A stretch of 64,000 bases of DNA from assembly GCA_947179485.1 (NCBI GenBank), contig OX359246.1:49827632-49891631 (forward strand). The letters run 5' to 3'. The stretch's first letter is position 1. The number at the start of each line of letters is the position of its first letter. This DNA is from Allacma fusca. Taxonomy: Eukaryota; Arthropoda; Collembola; Symphypleona; Sminthuridae. Position numbers and translations under genes: made by a program. Under the pieces are notes generated by a model, which saw nothing but the letters and a program-made list of their open reading frames with translations, ran no database searches and had not been told where the DNA came from. This document shows, in pieces, positions 11,079 through 23,230 of the stretch.

Positions 11079-11900
11079 ATGACCGTGGGCAATATAATGA
11101 ATAAAAAAGATTCGAGACTGCTTCCATCACCCAAAAATAAATTCCGCCTCTCAACGCAACACCACATTGTAAACATGATCCGAATATTGGCGTCCAAGGA
11201 GAACCCACGTACCCACAATGATATTTCTCGAACAGTAGGATTACATCCGAGTGCGGTAAGAACCATTATTTCTAAATTCAATAAGACAATTCGACACAAA
11301 AATCGATTTCATAAGTTGACCCGCGCAACATTTTCAATCGGAAACGGAATTGCAGAATCCTGTAATGAATCATCTTGCCGGCAAAATCCTGAATTCGTAG
11401 TGTCATTGGTTGAGGCTTTATTCGAAATCATGAATGCCACGTGGAAACGAAGAATTTACTTTACCAAGGGAGGAAAACTTGTAATTAGGCCAGGGCAACT
11501 TCGGCAAGACATTCATGGTGGCAGGGACATTATCTGGTAGAGCAGTGCTGCCCTTCATTAAAGTTCCACGAGTACTAAAATGATCGTGTTTTGAGGCCAC
11601 TAGTGAATCCCCACATTCCATCAGTCTACAATGGGGTCTTGGACAAGGTTTTCATATACCATGACGCGGCATCCTCCCATAATGCCCGAAAAAATCATCC
11701 CTACGTCCAAGATGGAAGGGGATCCACCGGCGTGAAAATCATTAAAAATTAAGACATTCCTATCAAGTCACCTGACGCCAGCTCAATGGATTTTTTAATT
11801 TTGTGCTACCATAGGGCGTCGCGCTCCTACAATCAAAAACGGGCATGGCAAGTCTTGCTGGAGGAGTGGCGCAAAGTCGAACAGTTCATGCTCAATTGTA
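11079..11900 (+). pseudogene. Mariner/Tc1-like transposase relic 1
   Basis: An N-terminal helix-turn-helix reads TQHHIVNMIRILASKENPRT and GLHPSAVRTIISKFNK. Later frames give WKRRIYFTKGG, DKVFIYHDAASSHNAR (second catalytic Asp block) and IPIKSPDASSMDF (third Asp block), then LLEEWRKVEQF. At least three frameshifts or stops. It is the same family as the copy at 29456-30789, whose TIR was not found here. The minus-strand ORF 12331-11795 overlaps its end and is a shadow. Confidence 0.8.
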
Positions 11901-12909
11901 CGTACTGATCGTTGAAAGCTCGTTGCTGATGAGTATCTTACACAAGAATGGAAATCACATTGACCATGTGCAAAATATTCATCAAAAATTTCAAGCTTTA
12001 AATTTTGTGATATAAAAGTGCGAAAATTATCTGCGTGAATCCTAATGTAAAGATGAATTTCTAAACAACCTACACCAAGTTGGTGTCGAACTACTAACAA
12101 CATTGTTAATTTCAATATTTGATCATTAAACGTGCTATACTGTCCATAAGTACGGGTTTTAGGTACCTTTAGGACATTAAAATAATTCAGCAGTGTTTTC
12201 TCACCAGTTGTAAAGAGTGTGTAGTAAGAACAACAACGCGGCAGATGCTTACCAAAATGTAAAATTATTTCAAAAATACTTATAAATAGCGATGGAATGC
12301 AATTGCTAGAAATGAATGAATTGCAACGCATGGCATAACGTTAAGTAATGGAATGGACTGGATGTCGAACTTCTCAATATGAATCTATTGCGTCAAAATG
12401 GTTCCAAAGAGATGTAAGTTTATAAGTAATAATGCAGGCATAGAAAACTTTTGTAAATCCACTGGGCGTATCAGAGTGCAAACCCCAACTTTTTGTACTA
12501 ATCAACATTGCTATACATTTGATACTTTTATTGTCACAAGCTCTACTTGTGGGTAGATATTTCTAATACCAACGTACAAATCGAAGTGTTTTCGATTATC
12601 AGCAGTATGACGAATGTAACACGAAATTTATTCATTAGAACTCACACGTACTCGTCACGTGTAAATTTTTACATTTTAAAAACAAGTTATAGGACGATTC
12701 AAAAACTACCTCATACATTCTAATTGTAAACCAAAGACAAAATCGACACTAAAAATCGGGAAGGTCTTGTGGTATAGTTTTTTTATGAACGAAACGATGC
12801 CGAAAATCACTGCCAGCTCCCAGCTGGTAATGAGAACAAGACAGATTGAACTCGAATATATATATATATGTATATAACTCGAATAGCAGATGAAATCAGT
12901 GGTTACTCC

Positions 12910-12956
12910 CAGGGTTGGTTTGGTTTAAACCAAATGATTTAAACCATGGTTTAAAC
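12910..12956 (+). repeat. GGTTTAAACC motif cluster, hAT-like left end
   Basis: CAGGGTTGGTTTGGTTTAAA followed by palindromic TTTAAACC units. The CAGGG start suggests a hAT-type terminus interrupted by the AATCCCTG repeat next to it. A few more units occur at 13316-13328. No matching right end was found. Confidence 0.4.
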
Positions 12957-13310
12957 CAGGGGTCAGATTTTTGTAAATCTCCCTGGAGGGTCATTTCTGA
13001 ATTTCCCTGCTGACTATTATCTCCTTGCTGGTAGGTCCTCAACGATTTCAAAAATCTCTGCTAAAAAAAGGTAAACAATTTTCAAAATCCCTGTTGGCAA
13101 AAAAAATCCCGTACAAGATGTGAAATCCCTGCCAAAATTGCACAAACAAGCCAAAAATCCCTGTTTGCTTAACAAATTTCCCTAAAACCCGTCAAAAAAT
13201 TTGAAAATCCATGACAAAAAACGTCAACGATTTTAAAAATCCCTGTTAAAAATAAGTCCCTTCACTTTGAGATTTTCCCTGCCACAAATATTTTTTCCTT
13301 TTCCTATAAA
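12957..13310 (-). mobile_element. AATCCCTG hAT-like element, copy 1
   Basis: Starts CAGGGGTCAGATTTTTGTAA and runs through repeated AAAATCCCTG units to TTTGAGATTTTCCCTGCCA. It is an inverted copy of the full element at 32956-33348 and lacks the last bases of the far terminus. Confidence 0.7.
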
Positions 13311-13619
13311 AAACCTATAGTTTAAACCAAGGTGCAAAACACCTGAAATTCTAATATTTTCAATCCAAAATGCTTTTATTTCGTAGTGTGCAAAACTAGC
13401 ATTTTGCATTCCACACATGTTAATTGTACTCATCTCCTTTATTACATTATTTTTACTTTATCTTTGTCGTGAGCTTATTTTTACTTACAACACACGTAAC
13501 CGTCGCCACACGCGCCCCTTAGAAACAATAGATACCATTAGAATCACTTAAGACGAATTCATGCCATAAATGCGTCATTCATCTAAAATAGCATCGCATT
13601 TCGAAAATAACAATTTCGT

Positions 13620-14380
13620 TGGGGATTTCTCCCCAACGGTAATGGAGAAAATTTAAGTTGGACAGGGGAAACATTTTATTAACGAGTTAGAATTTAAAAA
13701 TTCTGTGAATTAAATGTGTCTGCAGGAAAGTCCTCAGAGGTTTAAAAATCCATGCTAAAATGAAGTTCCAAGAATCTGAAAATATCTGTTTGTATAACAG
13801 ATTTCCGTAAAACACAGCAACAAATTTGAAAATCCCTATCGGGAAAAATATCAACGCATTTTGTTCGCAAAAGCAAAGCAACCTTTATTGTCTTTCAGTA
13901 CACAGACTATAACAACATTACATTCAGTTTTACATTGCATGTTAATATGGTTTGGGACGCATCCCGTTTAATCTTAACCTAATTTGCTTAATCTATGGAG
14001 GAGAGAGAGCAAGGTAACATAGGAGATAATATCCCACGACGAACTGAGGGTGCACTGTAGCTATGACAGAGGCACTCCTATCCCGAATCGCTCAGTAAAT
14101 CCACTCACACTGAAGTGAGCGTTGGGTGCATGCTAACTAGCAGTACATCCCACAGAACCCAACATCTATCTCTCTCTTTCTCTCACCTCCGCGACTGCAG
14201 GGGCACTGGGCTTTGAAGCCATTCCTCAACGATGGTAGTTGAGTACATTCAGTGCTGGACTACTCCTGCAGTCCTACGCATTTTGTTCGCTAAATAGAAT
14301 CTCTTCCCTATGAGATTTTACCTGCCCGAAATATTTTTTCCGAGTGAAGAATCTTACCGTCTTCCCACAACTATTCTACC
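13620..14380 (-). mobile_element. AATCCCTG element, copy 2, split by a retroposon
   Basis: Weak copy of the same family: CAGGAAAGTCCTCAGAGGTT, GAAAATCCCTATCGGG and, past the insert, TGAGATTTTACCTGCCCGAA and TCTTACCGTCTTCCCAC. It is interrupted by the 407-bp insert at 13869-14275. Confidence 0.6.
13869..14275 (-). mobile_element. Retroposed SINE or truncated LINE tail, 15-bp TSD
   Basis: Flanked by identical ACGCATTTTGTTCGC at 13854-13868 and 14276-14290. On the minus strand it ends AATAAAGGTTGCTTTGCTTT, a poly(A)-signal-like 3' end, and it contains a GAGAGAAAGAGAGAGAT stretch. No ORF, and no convincing Pol III A/B boxes. Length and TSD support target-primed retrotransposition. Confidence 0.75.
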
Positions 14381-14752
14381 CGTGCCATGTGAAATCTGCG
14401 TATAAAATGTATACAGGCTCGAACGGTTTTACCCGTTGTATAGAACACAAAAATTGAAATGAAATTTTAGAAGGATCTTCTCGAAGCAGATAATTTTATT
14501 CTGTATTCAGAAACCCTAAAAACAACGAAACAGATAAATACCTATAGGCGAATTTAGTGAGTTAATTTCATTTGAAAATAGATACAATTAATTTTAAATT
14601 AATCATGATAACTATAATATTGAAATATTGTACGTATTCAGATTCAGATTCCCTGTAGTACGTTCGCTGCGCGGTTTGATGTTTTCAGAGTATAGACCAC
14701 CAATCAAAGAGTTATCCTTAGCGTGGAGAACGTGTTTATGTAGAAAATTTAG

Positions 14753-15943
14753 TTAGAATAGTTTTTTTCTTTCCTCCGTTAGCATCCAGTTCATTTTTTC
14801 TAAGATGTTAATTTTGCTGACTCTTACTCCAACACCCTCGAAAATCTTCCTACACAGTTTGAATAGTAAGTCATCCAGCTTATTTATTTTTGAAGAACAC
14901 ACTGCACCCCAGATTGGAAATCGGTAGTTAATTACTGATATAATTAAACTCAGCAAAAGTTGCAAAGGTCTTTCTCGCAGAAGCAATTTTTGTACCTTGC
15001 AATGTCTTTTTCGTGCTGAAACCTTGGAGCACACATTACTGTAGTGTTCGTTCCATGATAATGATTGATCTAGGTGAGGCCTAAGTATTTAAAGCTGTGT
15101 ACTTGTTCAATGAGACTTCCTTCTAATTTCTAAGTGATTGTCAGGTTTACGTTTATGTTGTGCACGGAAAAGCATGAATTTGGTTTTCTCCGAATTGACT
15201 TTCATTCCGTTTTTAATTGTCCACTCCGCAAAAGCACCGATTTCTCCTTGCAGGGTCCTTTGAATGTTCTCGATGGATTTGTCGGCATAATAAACTACTA
15301 GGTCATCGGCAAATAAAATACACTTTGCTGCTTTAAAACAGGTTGGGAGGTCGTTTATAAAAATTGAGAAAAGTATCGGGGACAGGCAATCTCATTGTGG
15401 TGTTCCGTCATTGACCACCCGTGGTTCGGAAAGTGAGTCTCCCACTTTCACTTGGATCTGCCTTTCACTCAAGTAGGATCTACACCATTTATGAAGGTTC
15501 CCGCGGACACCTAAGCAGCGTAGCTTATGTAGCAATAAGTCATGCGAGACGTAGTCGAAAGCTTTGCGAAAGTCGAAGAATATAGCTGCAAAATATTGGC
15601 CTTTGTCCGCGTCCATGTAGACATCGTTTGAGAATTTTAACACTGCACTTGTTGTAGACATATTCTTCCTGAATCCGCGTTGATACGGTGTTAGTAGGTT
15701 ATTATTTTCTAGGTATGCACACAGGTGAGTATGTACGATTCTCTCAAATAGTTTTGTAATTATAGATACTAGAATACTTATGGGCATATAATTGTCACAG
15801 TTTGATTTGTCGCCTATCCCTTTGTATAAGGGGATAACTATTGCGTTTTTAATTGATGCTGGATAAATGTCGTGGAGAAAGGACATAATGAACATATACG
15901 TGAGAACTACACTTATAGGATTGTTTACACAATCCATGTACAT
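14753..15943 (-). pseudogene. CR1/Jockey-like LINE RT, 5'-truncated and decayed
   Basis: The frame 15943-15392 has NAIVIPLYKGIGDKSNCDNY, PISILVSIITKLFERI, YQRGFRKNMSTTSAV and FFDFRKAFDYVSHDLL. TPQ is followed by a stop in place of the usual Gly of the CPQG-type box, then CLSPILFSIFIND and FADDLVVYYADKS (catalytic box). The C-terminal part 15034-14753 is shifted. It would copy element RNA at the target if intact. Confidence 0.85.
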
Positions 15944-16034
15944 TAATTTGACTACTGACTATTTATATATTTGAGTTTGTATGTTCCATTACTTCTTCAA
16001 TAATTACCATTGTGGGGTACTTTGAGGAAGGCCC

Positions 16035-16375
16035 GTAAAATGGTCATGTTTTACATCATATGCCTATAAATTTTGAGCTAATCTAAAATCGTAGTGATTT
16101 TTCGTAACCAGCGTGTAGCCGGTAATGAGTAGATGCTGTTATTATGTAAAATTGGTGAATTTGCCCGAATAAGCTAAACGTTATGCTCATTTGAAGTCAT
16201 GGACGGACCGTGAAATAGTCAATTTCTCATAATTTGCTTATAACGTTTGAACCAATATACTATCGTTGAGATTTCTCATTACCATCGTGTAGCCGGTAAT
16301 GAGCAGATACTGTTGTTATGTAAAATTGGTGAATTTGCCAAATAGCTTAAAAGATATGCTAAGTTAAAGTTATGC
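16035..16375 (+). repeat. 174-bp tandem duplication
   Basis: GTGTAGCCGGTAATGAG and TATGTAAAATTGGTGAATTT occur twice, 174 bases apart, in two diverged units (about 16040-16213 and 16214-16372). No coding potential. DNA from 16376 to 18600 shows nothing I can assign. Confidence 0.75.
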
Positions 16376-18619
16376 TTTTGCGTGTGTTGAATGACCATTG
16401 CTCAGTGTATAAATATGACTGCGCCAATATACCCCGGGGTCACTTGGTTTTTAGCAAGCTGTTACTCTGCTTGATTTTACTTTTGTCAATTAATGAACCT
16501 CTGCTATTTTATCACTCTATAAGATCTGACATTGGTATTATTAACTACATTTTTGAATAATTAAACAGTAATTCGCTTAGCATTCGCAGAGAGAGAAAAA
16601 CAGACTTACCAGCTATTGCTTTATTCTTATTGTTACCATCTGCCCACAAGCATACCCAAAAAGCAAATTCACTTAGGCTGCTAGTACCACAACCCGTACG
16701 TCCGTACAAGGATTACATAAAAGTTTCACAAATTTCATAGAAATTCGGTCAATCACAGTGGATTTATCCGACAGTTGAGCCATTATGATTTCCTCTACTT
16801 CCGCCGGAATTGTTACAATGTCAGTTATGCACAATTTCCGCTAATTATCTTGCAGAAGTCTTTCTTGAAGAATCGTGCAAGCATTTTCTATGGGGGTGGC
16901 ATGGTCAATCTTAAAAAATGCACACAGAGTTCATTGGTGATTTCCTTCTTCATCGTTACCTGTCTTAAATTGCTCTTGATTGATGGTATTCTTGTTGATT
17001 CGTATCTGATAAATTATAATAGTTTGTTTAGCAATAATTTGATATTGTTGTGAATGATAGTATTCTATAGTGTTAAACACGGGTTTCCAACGAGGATCTT
17101 ACTGGCTTGCATTTGTAAAGCTGAGAATTTGGTTAAAATATGCAAGTTTAAGGACCATTAATTGAGCTGTTTAAGTTTGATTCAGAAATATGGTGGTTAA
17201 CTTAAGCGTAGTGTACGTAAGCGTACGTAATTTCGTTTCGATTTTCATTTTATTTGAATTTAGTATGTATGTAATATGCAATTTAAAATTAGTCTAAATG
17301 TTTCCATACTTGATTTTAGACGAGAGTGAGACGTGTGAATGCCAGAAACTATAGGTATTTTGCAGTTTCATGATCTTCACACACTACTATGCCTGGGCAT
17401 GTTTAGAGAAATTGAAGGCCGAAAGCTAATTCGAACACAAAGTGCACAAATTACACACCAGTTGATTGAGTAATTCTCCTTACAAACATAATCGAGCTCT
17501 TCGCAGGTATCATCTGCAGTTTATGAATCCAGCTAAGGCAAGACGTAATACGAGTCGGAGTCCGGGAAAGTTTAAAAATGTGATTTTTAGAATGTAATAC
17601 ATAATATTGCTTCTACATTACACGCATTACATATAAATATTTTTTTAATATTCAAGCTCACGATTCAGTCATGAGTTGTACCAGGAAGGATGGACTAGAG
17701 ATGATTGGCGTATTCTTATTGAGTTACAATTCTCAAGATTGTATCAACAAAATGTTATTTAGTACTACAATCGCCTCCAAGATGTACAATGAACACAGTA
17801 AATGGGAGAATGATACGTGGTACTTTGGGAGCCAAACGTGAGTATAAGAACAGTTGGATGAATGTCAAGCATCAAAGCTTGAGAAATCTAACATCTAGAA
17901 GTATTAAATCTACATCATGAACAATTAAGTTTTCATAATGGCTAATTATTAATTCAGCAATCCTGTTTCCTGGGAATTTTAGTCTTCCGTGATGTGATTG
18001 AAGAGGATTGCATTCACAATGCTTCTGTACTCTTCGTCAATGATTCCATCATTTGAGAAAAATAAAATTGTGCCATTAGAAACAGCATTCTTTGTTTTAG
18101 TATTAAACGTTACTACAATTTTTAAATAACTTATGTGGATTGCAGCTGTTGTTACTGGACTTATTGGCCGAGTATATTTGTGCGTTGTGGAGCTATGTAT
18201 GTATGTATTTGTGAGAACCAGGGTGGATTATTAATCATGTATTGTAATGGTAAGAGGTAGCGTAGCTCAGACTAGTTAGTCACACTAGTTGAAGATAGCA
18301 CAATAGGTAGTGATAAAAAGAAAGTAGGTTCCAACGCGTCTAATCTGATCAAAGGTCAGGATTAGAATGACCAGATTTATTTGATCATCCATTGTAAAGT
18401 TATAGTAGCGATAAGTTAACATAGCAGTAGGAAATGAGCCATATTAATATAAATTGAAAGTAATGATTGAATTCTATAATATTGTGAATAATTACAAATA
18501 ATGTTTGGTAATTCTACAGTCATCCTTAGTCGTAACTATGTCGATTATAACAGTATAGTACATATTTAGTAGCGATAATAAAGGACTAATTACGCTCGCC
18601 CCATTACAGTTTTACTACT

Positions 18620-19440
18620 AGCTCCCTTTGAATCGTCTTGTTGCCATGAGGAAGGCAACAAGTGCACTCATAGGAGCTTCTGCGACAGATGCCGAAGTGG
18701 ATATGCCCTCATGCAGGTATACCAGTCTCTGTACTATGTACAACGGGCACTCGCACATGATGTGCTCCATTGACTCATCTGCCTGCCCTCATTTGCAAGC
18801 TGGAGATCCTAGTTTACCTATGTGATGCAAACCGATGTTCGTAGCGAAAAACGCAGTAAAAATACCAGTGAGTAACCTTGTACTTTGCCTGCCCTTCACG
18901 ACTGTGTTCCCACCCGTGATAGGTGTTTCTATGTATTTTTTACGTTTATGTGGACCTACTCCAAATTTTCAGTCACTTTTTCTACAATTGTTTTAAATAC
19001 CGTTCCCGGTAAAGGTAAATAGGGTTCGGGACCATTTACCCCGATCTCTATACCCGCGCATGCTACCATACGAGCCTAGTTGTTTGCGCTTTCCTTACCT
19101 AAATTACCTATGTTATGTTAATTAGGAGTGTTCTGGCCTTCACTCTGGAGTTATCCGATTCACTTTATTGAGGGCTTCCAAGTGAGTATGATATTCCAAG
19201 AGAATGCTGGATCTAATGCAACCTGAAGCTAGAGACACCAATAAACTACGGTTATCCAAGTAGAAGACTATTACTTTTCCTTCTACCCTTTCACCCAAGA
19301 GCAGGTAAGCGGTGGATAGTGCTTCATAACAGTCACTCTGAAATACCGAGGGATATTTGCCGAGGCGAAATAAGGCAGCCCAATAGCCGTCCCCATCTCC
19401 AATTCTTATTTACAGGAGTTGCTTTTAGTTTCTGTGGAAT
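18620..19440 (-). pseudogene. I/R1-like LINE RNase H and C-terminal domain
   Basis: On the minus strand the RNase H core reads YPSVFQSDCYEALSTAYLLL, KVIVFYLDNRSLLVSLASG, LEYHTHLEALNKVNRITPE and a decayed WxPGHxGxxGNExAD block near 19080. The tail has RLLTGIFTAFFATNIGLHH, CKWGQADESMEHIMCECPL (C...H...C box). It belongs to the LINE whose RT and endonuclease lie at 21396-23230, beyond the Gypsy insert. Confidence 0.8.
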
Positions 19441-19463
19441 CGCGTGTTCCTGCTGTAAAGCAG

Positions 19464-19798
19464 TGTAGCCGGGAAAAATGAGACACTATTTATTATGTGT
19501 ATGAAATGGAAAACACTATACTTGCGTGTATATACGCCCGGTTACTTGTATGCCAATACTTGATGCAAGTATGAAGGAATGTTAAAAGTTCCAAGACTTT
19601 CCAAGATTTAATAATAATAAAATTTTATTTTATTAATATTTCGGATCGTGAAAGAGACTCTTGACGTTAATCTGAGAGGATTACGTTTCAGCTATATTTA
19701 CATAAAAGGATGACAAGTTCTTCGTTTTTTAATTAATACAATTACGTCTTACAAATAATCTAGTAATTTACATATGTTTGTGTAATCACATGGTTACA
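19464..19798 (-). repeat. Solo 3' LTR of the Gypsy element
   Basis: 335 bp running, on the minus strand, from TGTAACCATGTGATTACA to TTTTCCCGGCTACA, with TG...CA ends. It is preceded by a purine-rich tract (GGGGGATAG). No second LTR is present, so its age cannot be judged from LTR divergence. Confidence 0.65.
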
Positions 19799-19998
19799 CT
19801 ATCCCCCGGGAAGAACAATTGGGAATGTCCCAATTGTTGTCTGTAATCAAATCTCGGCTTTCGAATTGGCCTCGAATTTTTATCATTTGAATTTTCCGGT
19901 ACTTTATTTGTTTCCGTTTGAACGTCGTCGTTCAGCTTGGGCTGTATTTGCTCCCTGGGTACGAACATTTTCAAATTTGAAACATGTTGTCTGCTCAT
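19786..19998 (-). pseudogene. Gypsy pol C-terminal tail
   Basis: MSRQHVSNLKMFVPREQIQP ... SRPIRKPRFDYRQQLGHSQL, the acidic-basic tail found after integrase in some Gypsy elements. It is fused near RT by a deletion and is followed by a GGGGGATAG purine tract and the LTR. Confidence 0.55.
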
Positions 19999-20888
19999 AC
20001 ATATATAGATATAAATAGTATAGCGGTATAAATTCTCTGAACCAACTTGTCATGCCTAAAAAAACTTTTTAAAGCTTTTGGGGTATTTGGTGACGGAAAT
20101 TCTTTAATAGCCTTAACTTTGCTTTGATTCCATTTTATTCCGTTGGCTGACAGTATGTAACCCAAATATTTAATTTTGGTGTTTCCAAATTCGCATTTAT
20201 CTACTCGGCATTCTAGCTTTGCTTTCCGTAACCTACTAGCACCTATTTGAATTTGACGGAGATGGTCCTCGTATGTCTCGCTAAAAATTAGGATATCATC
20301 TAAATATACATACACAAACTTGCCAATAACATCAGAGAATATTGTATTCATCATGAATTGAAAAGCAGCTGGAGCGTTTTTTAGTCCGAATTCATCCGCC
20401 GAAACTGATATAATTTACCGTCAGCCGTAAACGCTGTATATTTCCTACTTGACTCCTCGATTAGCATTTGATGATAATCTTTCAAGAGGTCAAGTTTGGT
20501 CACGTGTTTTGCGTTACCCAACTTGTTTAGAATTTATCTAATGGAGGGCATAGTATACGCGCAGGATTTATTTTGTGAATTTACGTATCTCATGTCGCAC
20601 ACCATTCTCCATTCTTTAGTTCGAGGTTTCGGGACAAGAAAACAGCTACTGCTTAAAATCTGATTCGGATGGCTCTATAATTCCCTCGGTTAGATATTGC
20701 TGAACTTGTTCTTGAATTATTTTTTCCTTAAAAGGAGTGGTCTTGTATTGGTTTTTCTTTTTGGACTTTGCGCCATCTATTAACTCAATTTTAAATTTGC
20801 ACACGTCGGTTTCAACGATTTTGTCCGTAAATACCATTGGAAATCTTTCTAACACTTTAAATATTTCTTTATTCTGAGTACTCGACAA
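19995..20888 (-). pseudogene. Gypsy reverse transcriptase remnant
   Basis: The pre-RT region 20888-20646 ends EGIIEPSESDFKQ. RT palm 20354-19995 has FVYVYLDDILIFSETYEDHL (YLDD catalytic box), AKLECRVDKCEFGNTKIKYL and KVKAIKEFPSPNTPKALKSF. The middle of RT (20645-20355) is out of frame. RNase H and integrase are deleted. Confidence 0.85.
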
Positions 20889-20995
20889 CTTTGACAGTGT
20901 ATTTATGTCTCTACTATGTACTCTGACTTTAGATTTATTTACGATTTTAAAAACAATTTTCCCTTGAATATTTTTAAGGAAATCACATCCCAGTA

Positions 20996-21290
20996 TTAAC
21001 TTTGTATTAAGCTTCTCAAATACAAAAAATCGTTGAACATTTGTTTATTTTTTAAGGTAAACGTAGCCATTATATATCCTAATGGTTTCATTGAATTTTC
21101 TGAAGCTACATTGAAACTAACCTTATAAGAAATTAATTCTGCCCCATTCTCAAAAATTTTGTAACATCTTAATAACATGCAAGAGTAAACGGCACCCGTG
21201 TCCACTAATCCGGAAAATCTCTTTCCTGTTAACATAATATCTATATAGGGCAAATCATTCGGTATGTTTACTGGAATGCCCTGATTGTGT
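20996..21290 (-). pseudogene. Gypsy aspartic protease remnant
   Basis: YIDIMLTGKRFSGLVDTGAV contains the DTG(A) active-site loop of retropepsins, followed by YSCMLLRCYKIF. Upstream, INIFGKLHNQGIPVNIPNDL leads in without a stop. The flap and the C-terminal glycine motif are not clear. Confidence 0.7.
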
Positions 21291-21299
21291 AGTTTACCA

Positions 21300-22334
21300 A
21301 ATATGTTGATGGTGTTTATGATGACTCTTCTATCTCTTCTGTATTGTAATCTTCGTCGTAGTTTTGGATTGGCGGTGCCCGAAATGACGGGTGCGCTACA
21401 GACGCTGAGACAGAATGCCGCCTTGTGGACATCCCCTAGTCAATATTCTATGGCGCTCCTGTGTGCAAATTTGTGCAAAGACTGTCCTATTTTATAACAT
21501 AAATAGTATCCATCTTTGCGTATTCGCATCTAAATTGAATCTACGTAGTGCTGATTTAAACGATTTCAGATACAGGTTATTGAAAGCGCCTTCAATGTCA
21601 ACGAAGGCGCCCAAAGCCTGTTCCATGTTCCCTAATAATTTTTCTTTATTTACAACCATCCTATGAAGTGCTGCTTCAGTTGAACTGCCTTTGCGAACTG
21701 GTGGTTGGTCCTGAGTTGCGACAGTAAAGTGGTCGTCCTCAGGTTACCATCTACCAGTTTTTCCGGCGTTTTAAGGAGAAAAGAGGCTAGCGATACCGGA
21801 CGCCAAGAATTGGCAGTCTTGTAGTCCTCTTTTTTGGGTTTGGGAAGAAAGACCACCTTGACTTGCCTCCAACGCACTGGCACGTATTCTTTGTTTAAAA
21901 AAGACATACTTTGGACAAGACATATACAAAATTGGTGAGCCTCCTGACGTCATTCGTCAGGAGGCTCACCAATTTTTTTGCCAGAATTTTGTAGCATACT
22001 AGGGTAAATATTACCAGGGCCAGGAGTCTCCGAGGGCTTAAATGATTTCATCACTCTCAGTCGCTTTCTCATTCACCCATGTTACCTCTTGCCCTGTTTT
22101 GATACATCTATGATTCCAAACAATATCAATAAAATTATCATCAACTGGGAAGTGATATTCTAGTAGGTGATCCAAGATAGCATCCGGATGGCCAGTTACT
22201 AGACCATTCGTTAGCTGGATCCTTTCTGGTTCTCTTCTTTCACCAGTACGAATTGATTTGAACGCTGTAGTCGTCTGCGGGAGATCCTCTAGGTTTTTAC
22301 AGAATGAGCGCCATGAGTCTCTCTTCGCAGACAT
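21300..22334 (-). pseudogene. I/R1-like LINE RT remnant
   Basis: The linker 22334-22038 has WRSFCKNLEDLPQTTTAFKS. RT continues NKEYVPVRWRQVKVVFLPKP, NSWRPVSLASFLLKTPEKLV, AFVDIEGAFNN and TRGCPQGGILS in shifted frames. Typical order for Jockey/R1/I-type elements. The YxDD box and thumb are missing where Gypsy sits. Confidence 0.85.
21928..21976. repeat. Perfect 22-bp inverted repeat with 5-base loop
   Basis: AATTGGTGAGCCTCCTGACG is mirrored around TCATT. Arms 21928-21949 and 21955-21976 are perfectly complementary. It lies inside the LINE RT remnant, where one arm is ordinary coding sequence, so the other arm is a local inverted duplication. Confidence 0.9.
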
Positions 22335-22599
22335 TCTATATTTGTTTGTCGTTGCTTAGTACTCTTTCAAGTGGTCAGACCTATCGGTTCCCACGGATTT
22401 GTATAAGCGCGTCGATTCTTTCCTTAAACCTGTCAGTTCTGAGTTTTACTAAGGCACCGCCTTCCTGTAAGGGTTGGTTCGTGTCGTTGCTTTGGACTCT
22501 TCATAACTTCTCTTTAAGACCGAATATAGTTTCCCGGTCAACTTCTCTATATCAGAGGGAGTATGTACCAGGTTAAAAATTAATCCCCACAGTGCTAGA

Positions 22600-23230
22600 A
22601 CAAGTGAGTGTAAATGTCTCAATTTGTGTTTCTGATGTTTATTTGATACAGGGGTTTGGGTTTGCTTGCAAGCACCCTAAACCGAATGTATCTATGATCG
22701 GAGCCGGGTTCTTCCGAACAGACTCTCCAGCGCCTTACCAAGCTTGCGGCAGGGATATTGGTAATGGTTAGATCCAATACTACCTCTGCGTTTTGTTATT
22801 ACAAATATAGTAGTTGCTCCCACGTTCTCCACCATCAGACCATTTCCGACAATGAATGCCATCATCTCCTCCCAGTACTTTATTAGTACTGGTGCTGCCA
22901 CAATCTGAGGGATGCAAGTTTGCATCCGTATCGATGATTAGAGGAAACCGATTTTTGTTTCAGTATTCAACGAGAGCCTGACAGTTTCTCCCGGAAGTTA
23001 CCACGTAGGAGTACCATGGGACATATAAACCGGATCAAAAATATCTCTTTTTGTCTCCATGTAGTTAGTACTGCAGTGATGTCTTTATTGCTAAATTCCG
23101 TCAACAGGGTTACTGGAATGGTTTTGGGTACAATTATACTGGAGCGCCCTGATTCATCATCTCTGCCACCTGTCATTATGTTACCCATGCCTGCCAGTCC
23201 CATTATTCATGTCTTATTTTGAATAGAGGT
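22600..23230 (-). pseudogene. I/R1-like LINE endonuclease remnant
   Basis: DDESGRSSIIVPKTIPVTLL, TEFSNKDITAVLTTW and, after a shift, TDANLHP and MMAFIVGNGLMVENVGATTI correspond to the GRASIY...EFSD, CDANAHH and NGTPTFV blocks of Jockey/R1-type endonucleases. Frames break three times. Confidence 0.75.

Larger units (their letters stand above)
19464..21395 (-). mobile_element. Ty3/Gypsy element, 5' truncated, internally deleted
   Basis: Minus-strand order: protease, pre-RT, RT palm, then directly the C-terminal tail and one LTR. Gag, the 5' LTR, RNase H and most of integrase are missing. It interrupts a LINE on the same strand: RT stops at CPQGGILS near 21400 and RNase H resumes at 19440. Confidence 0.8.

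Noticed and set aside
11795-12331. 178-codon minus-strand ORF
   Set aside because: Its 3' part is antisense to the mariner relic, and the rest has no recognisable domain or splice sites.
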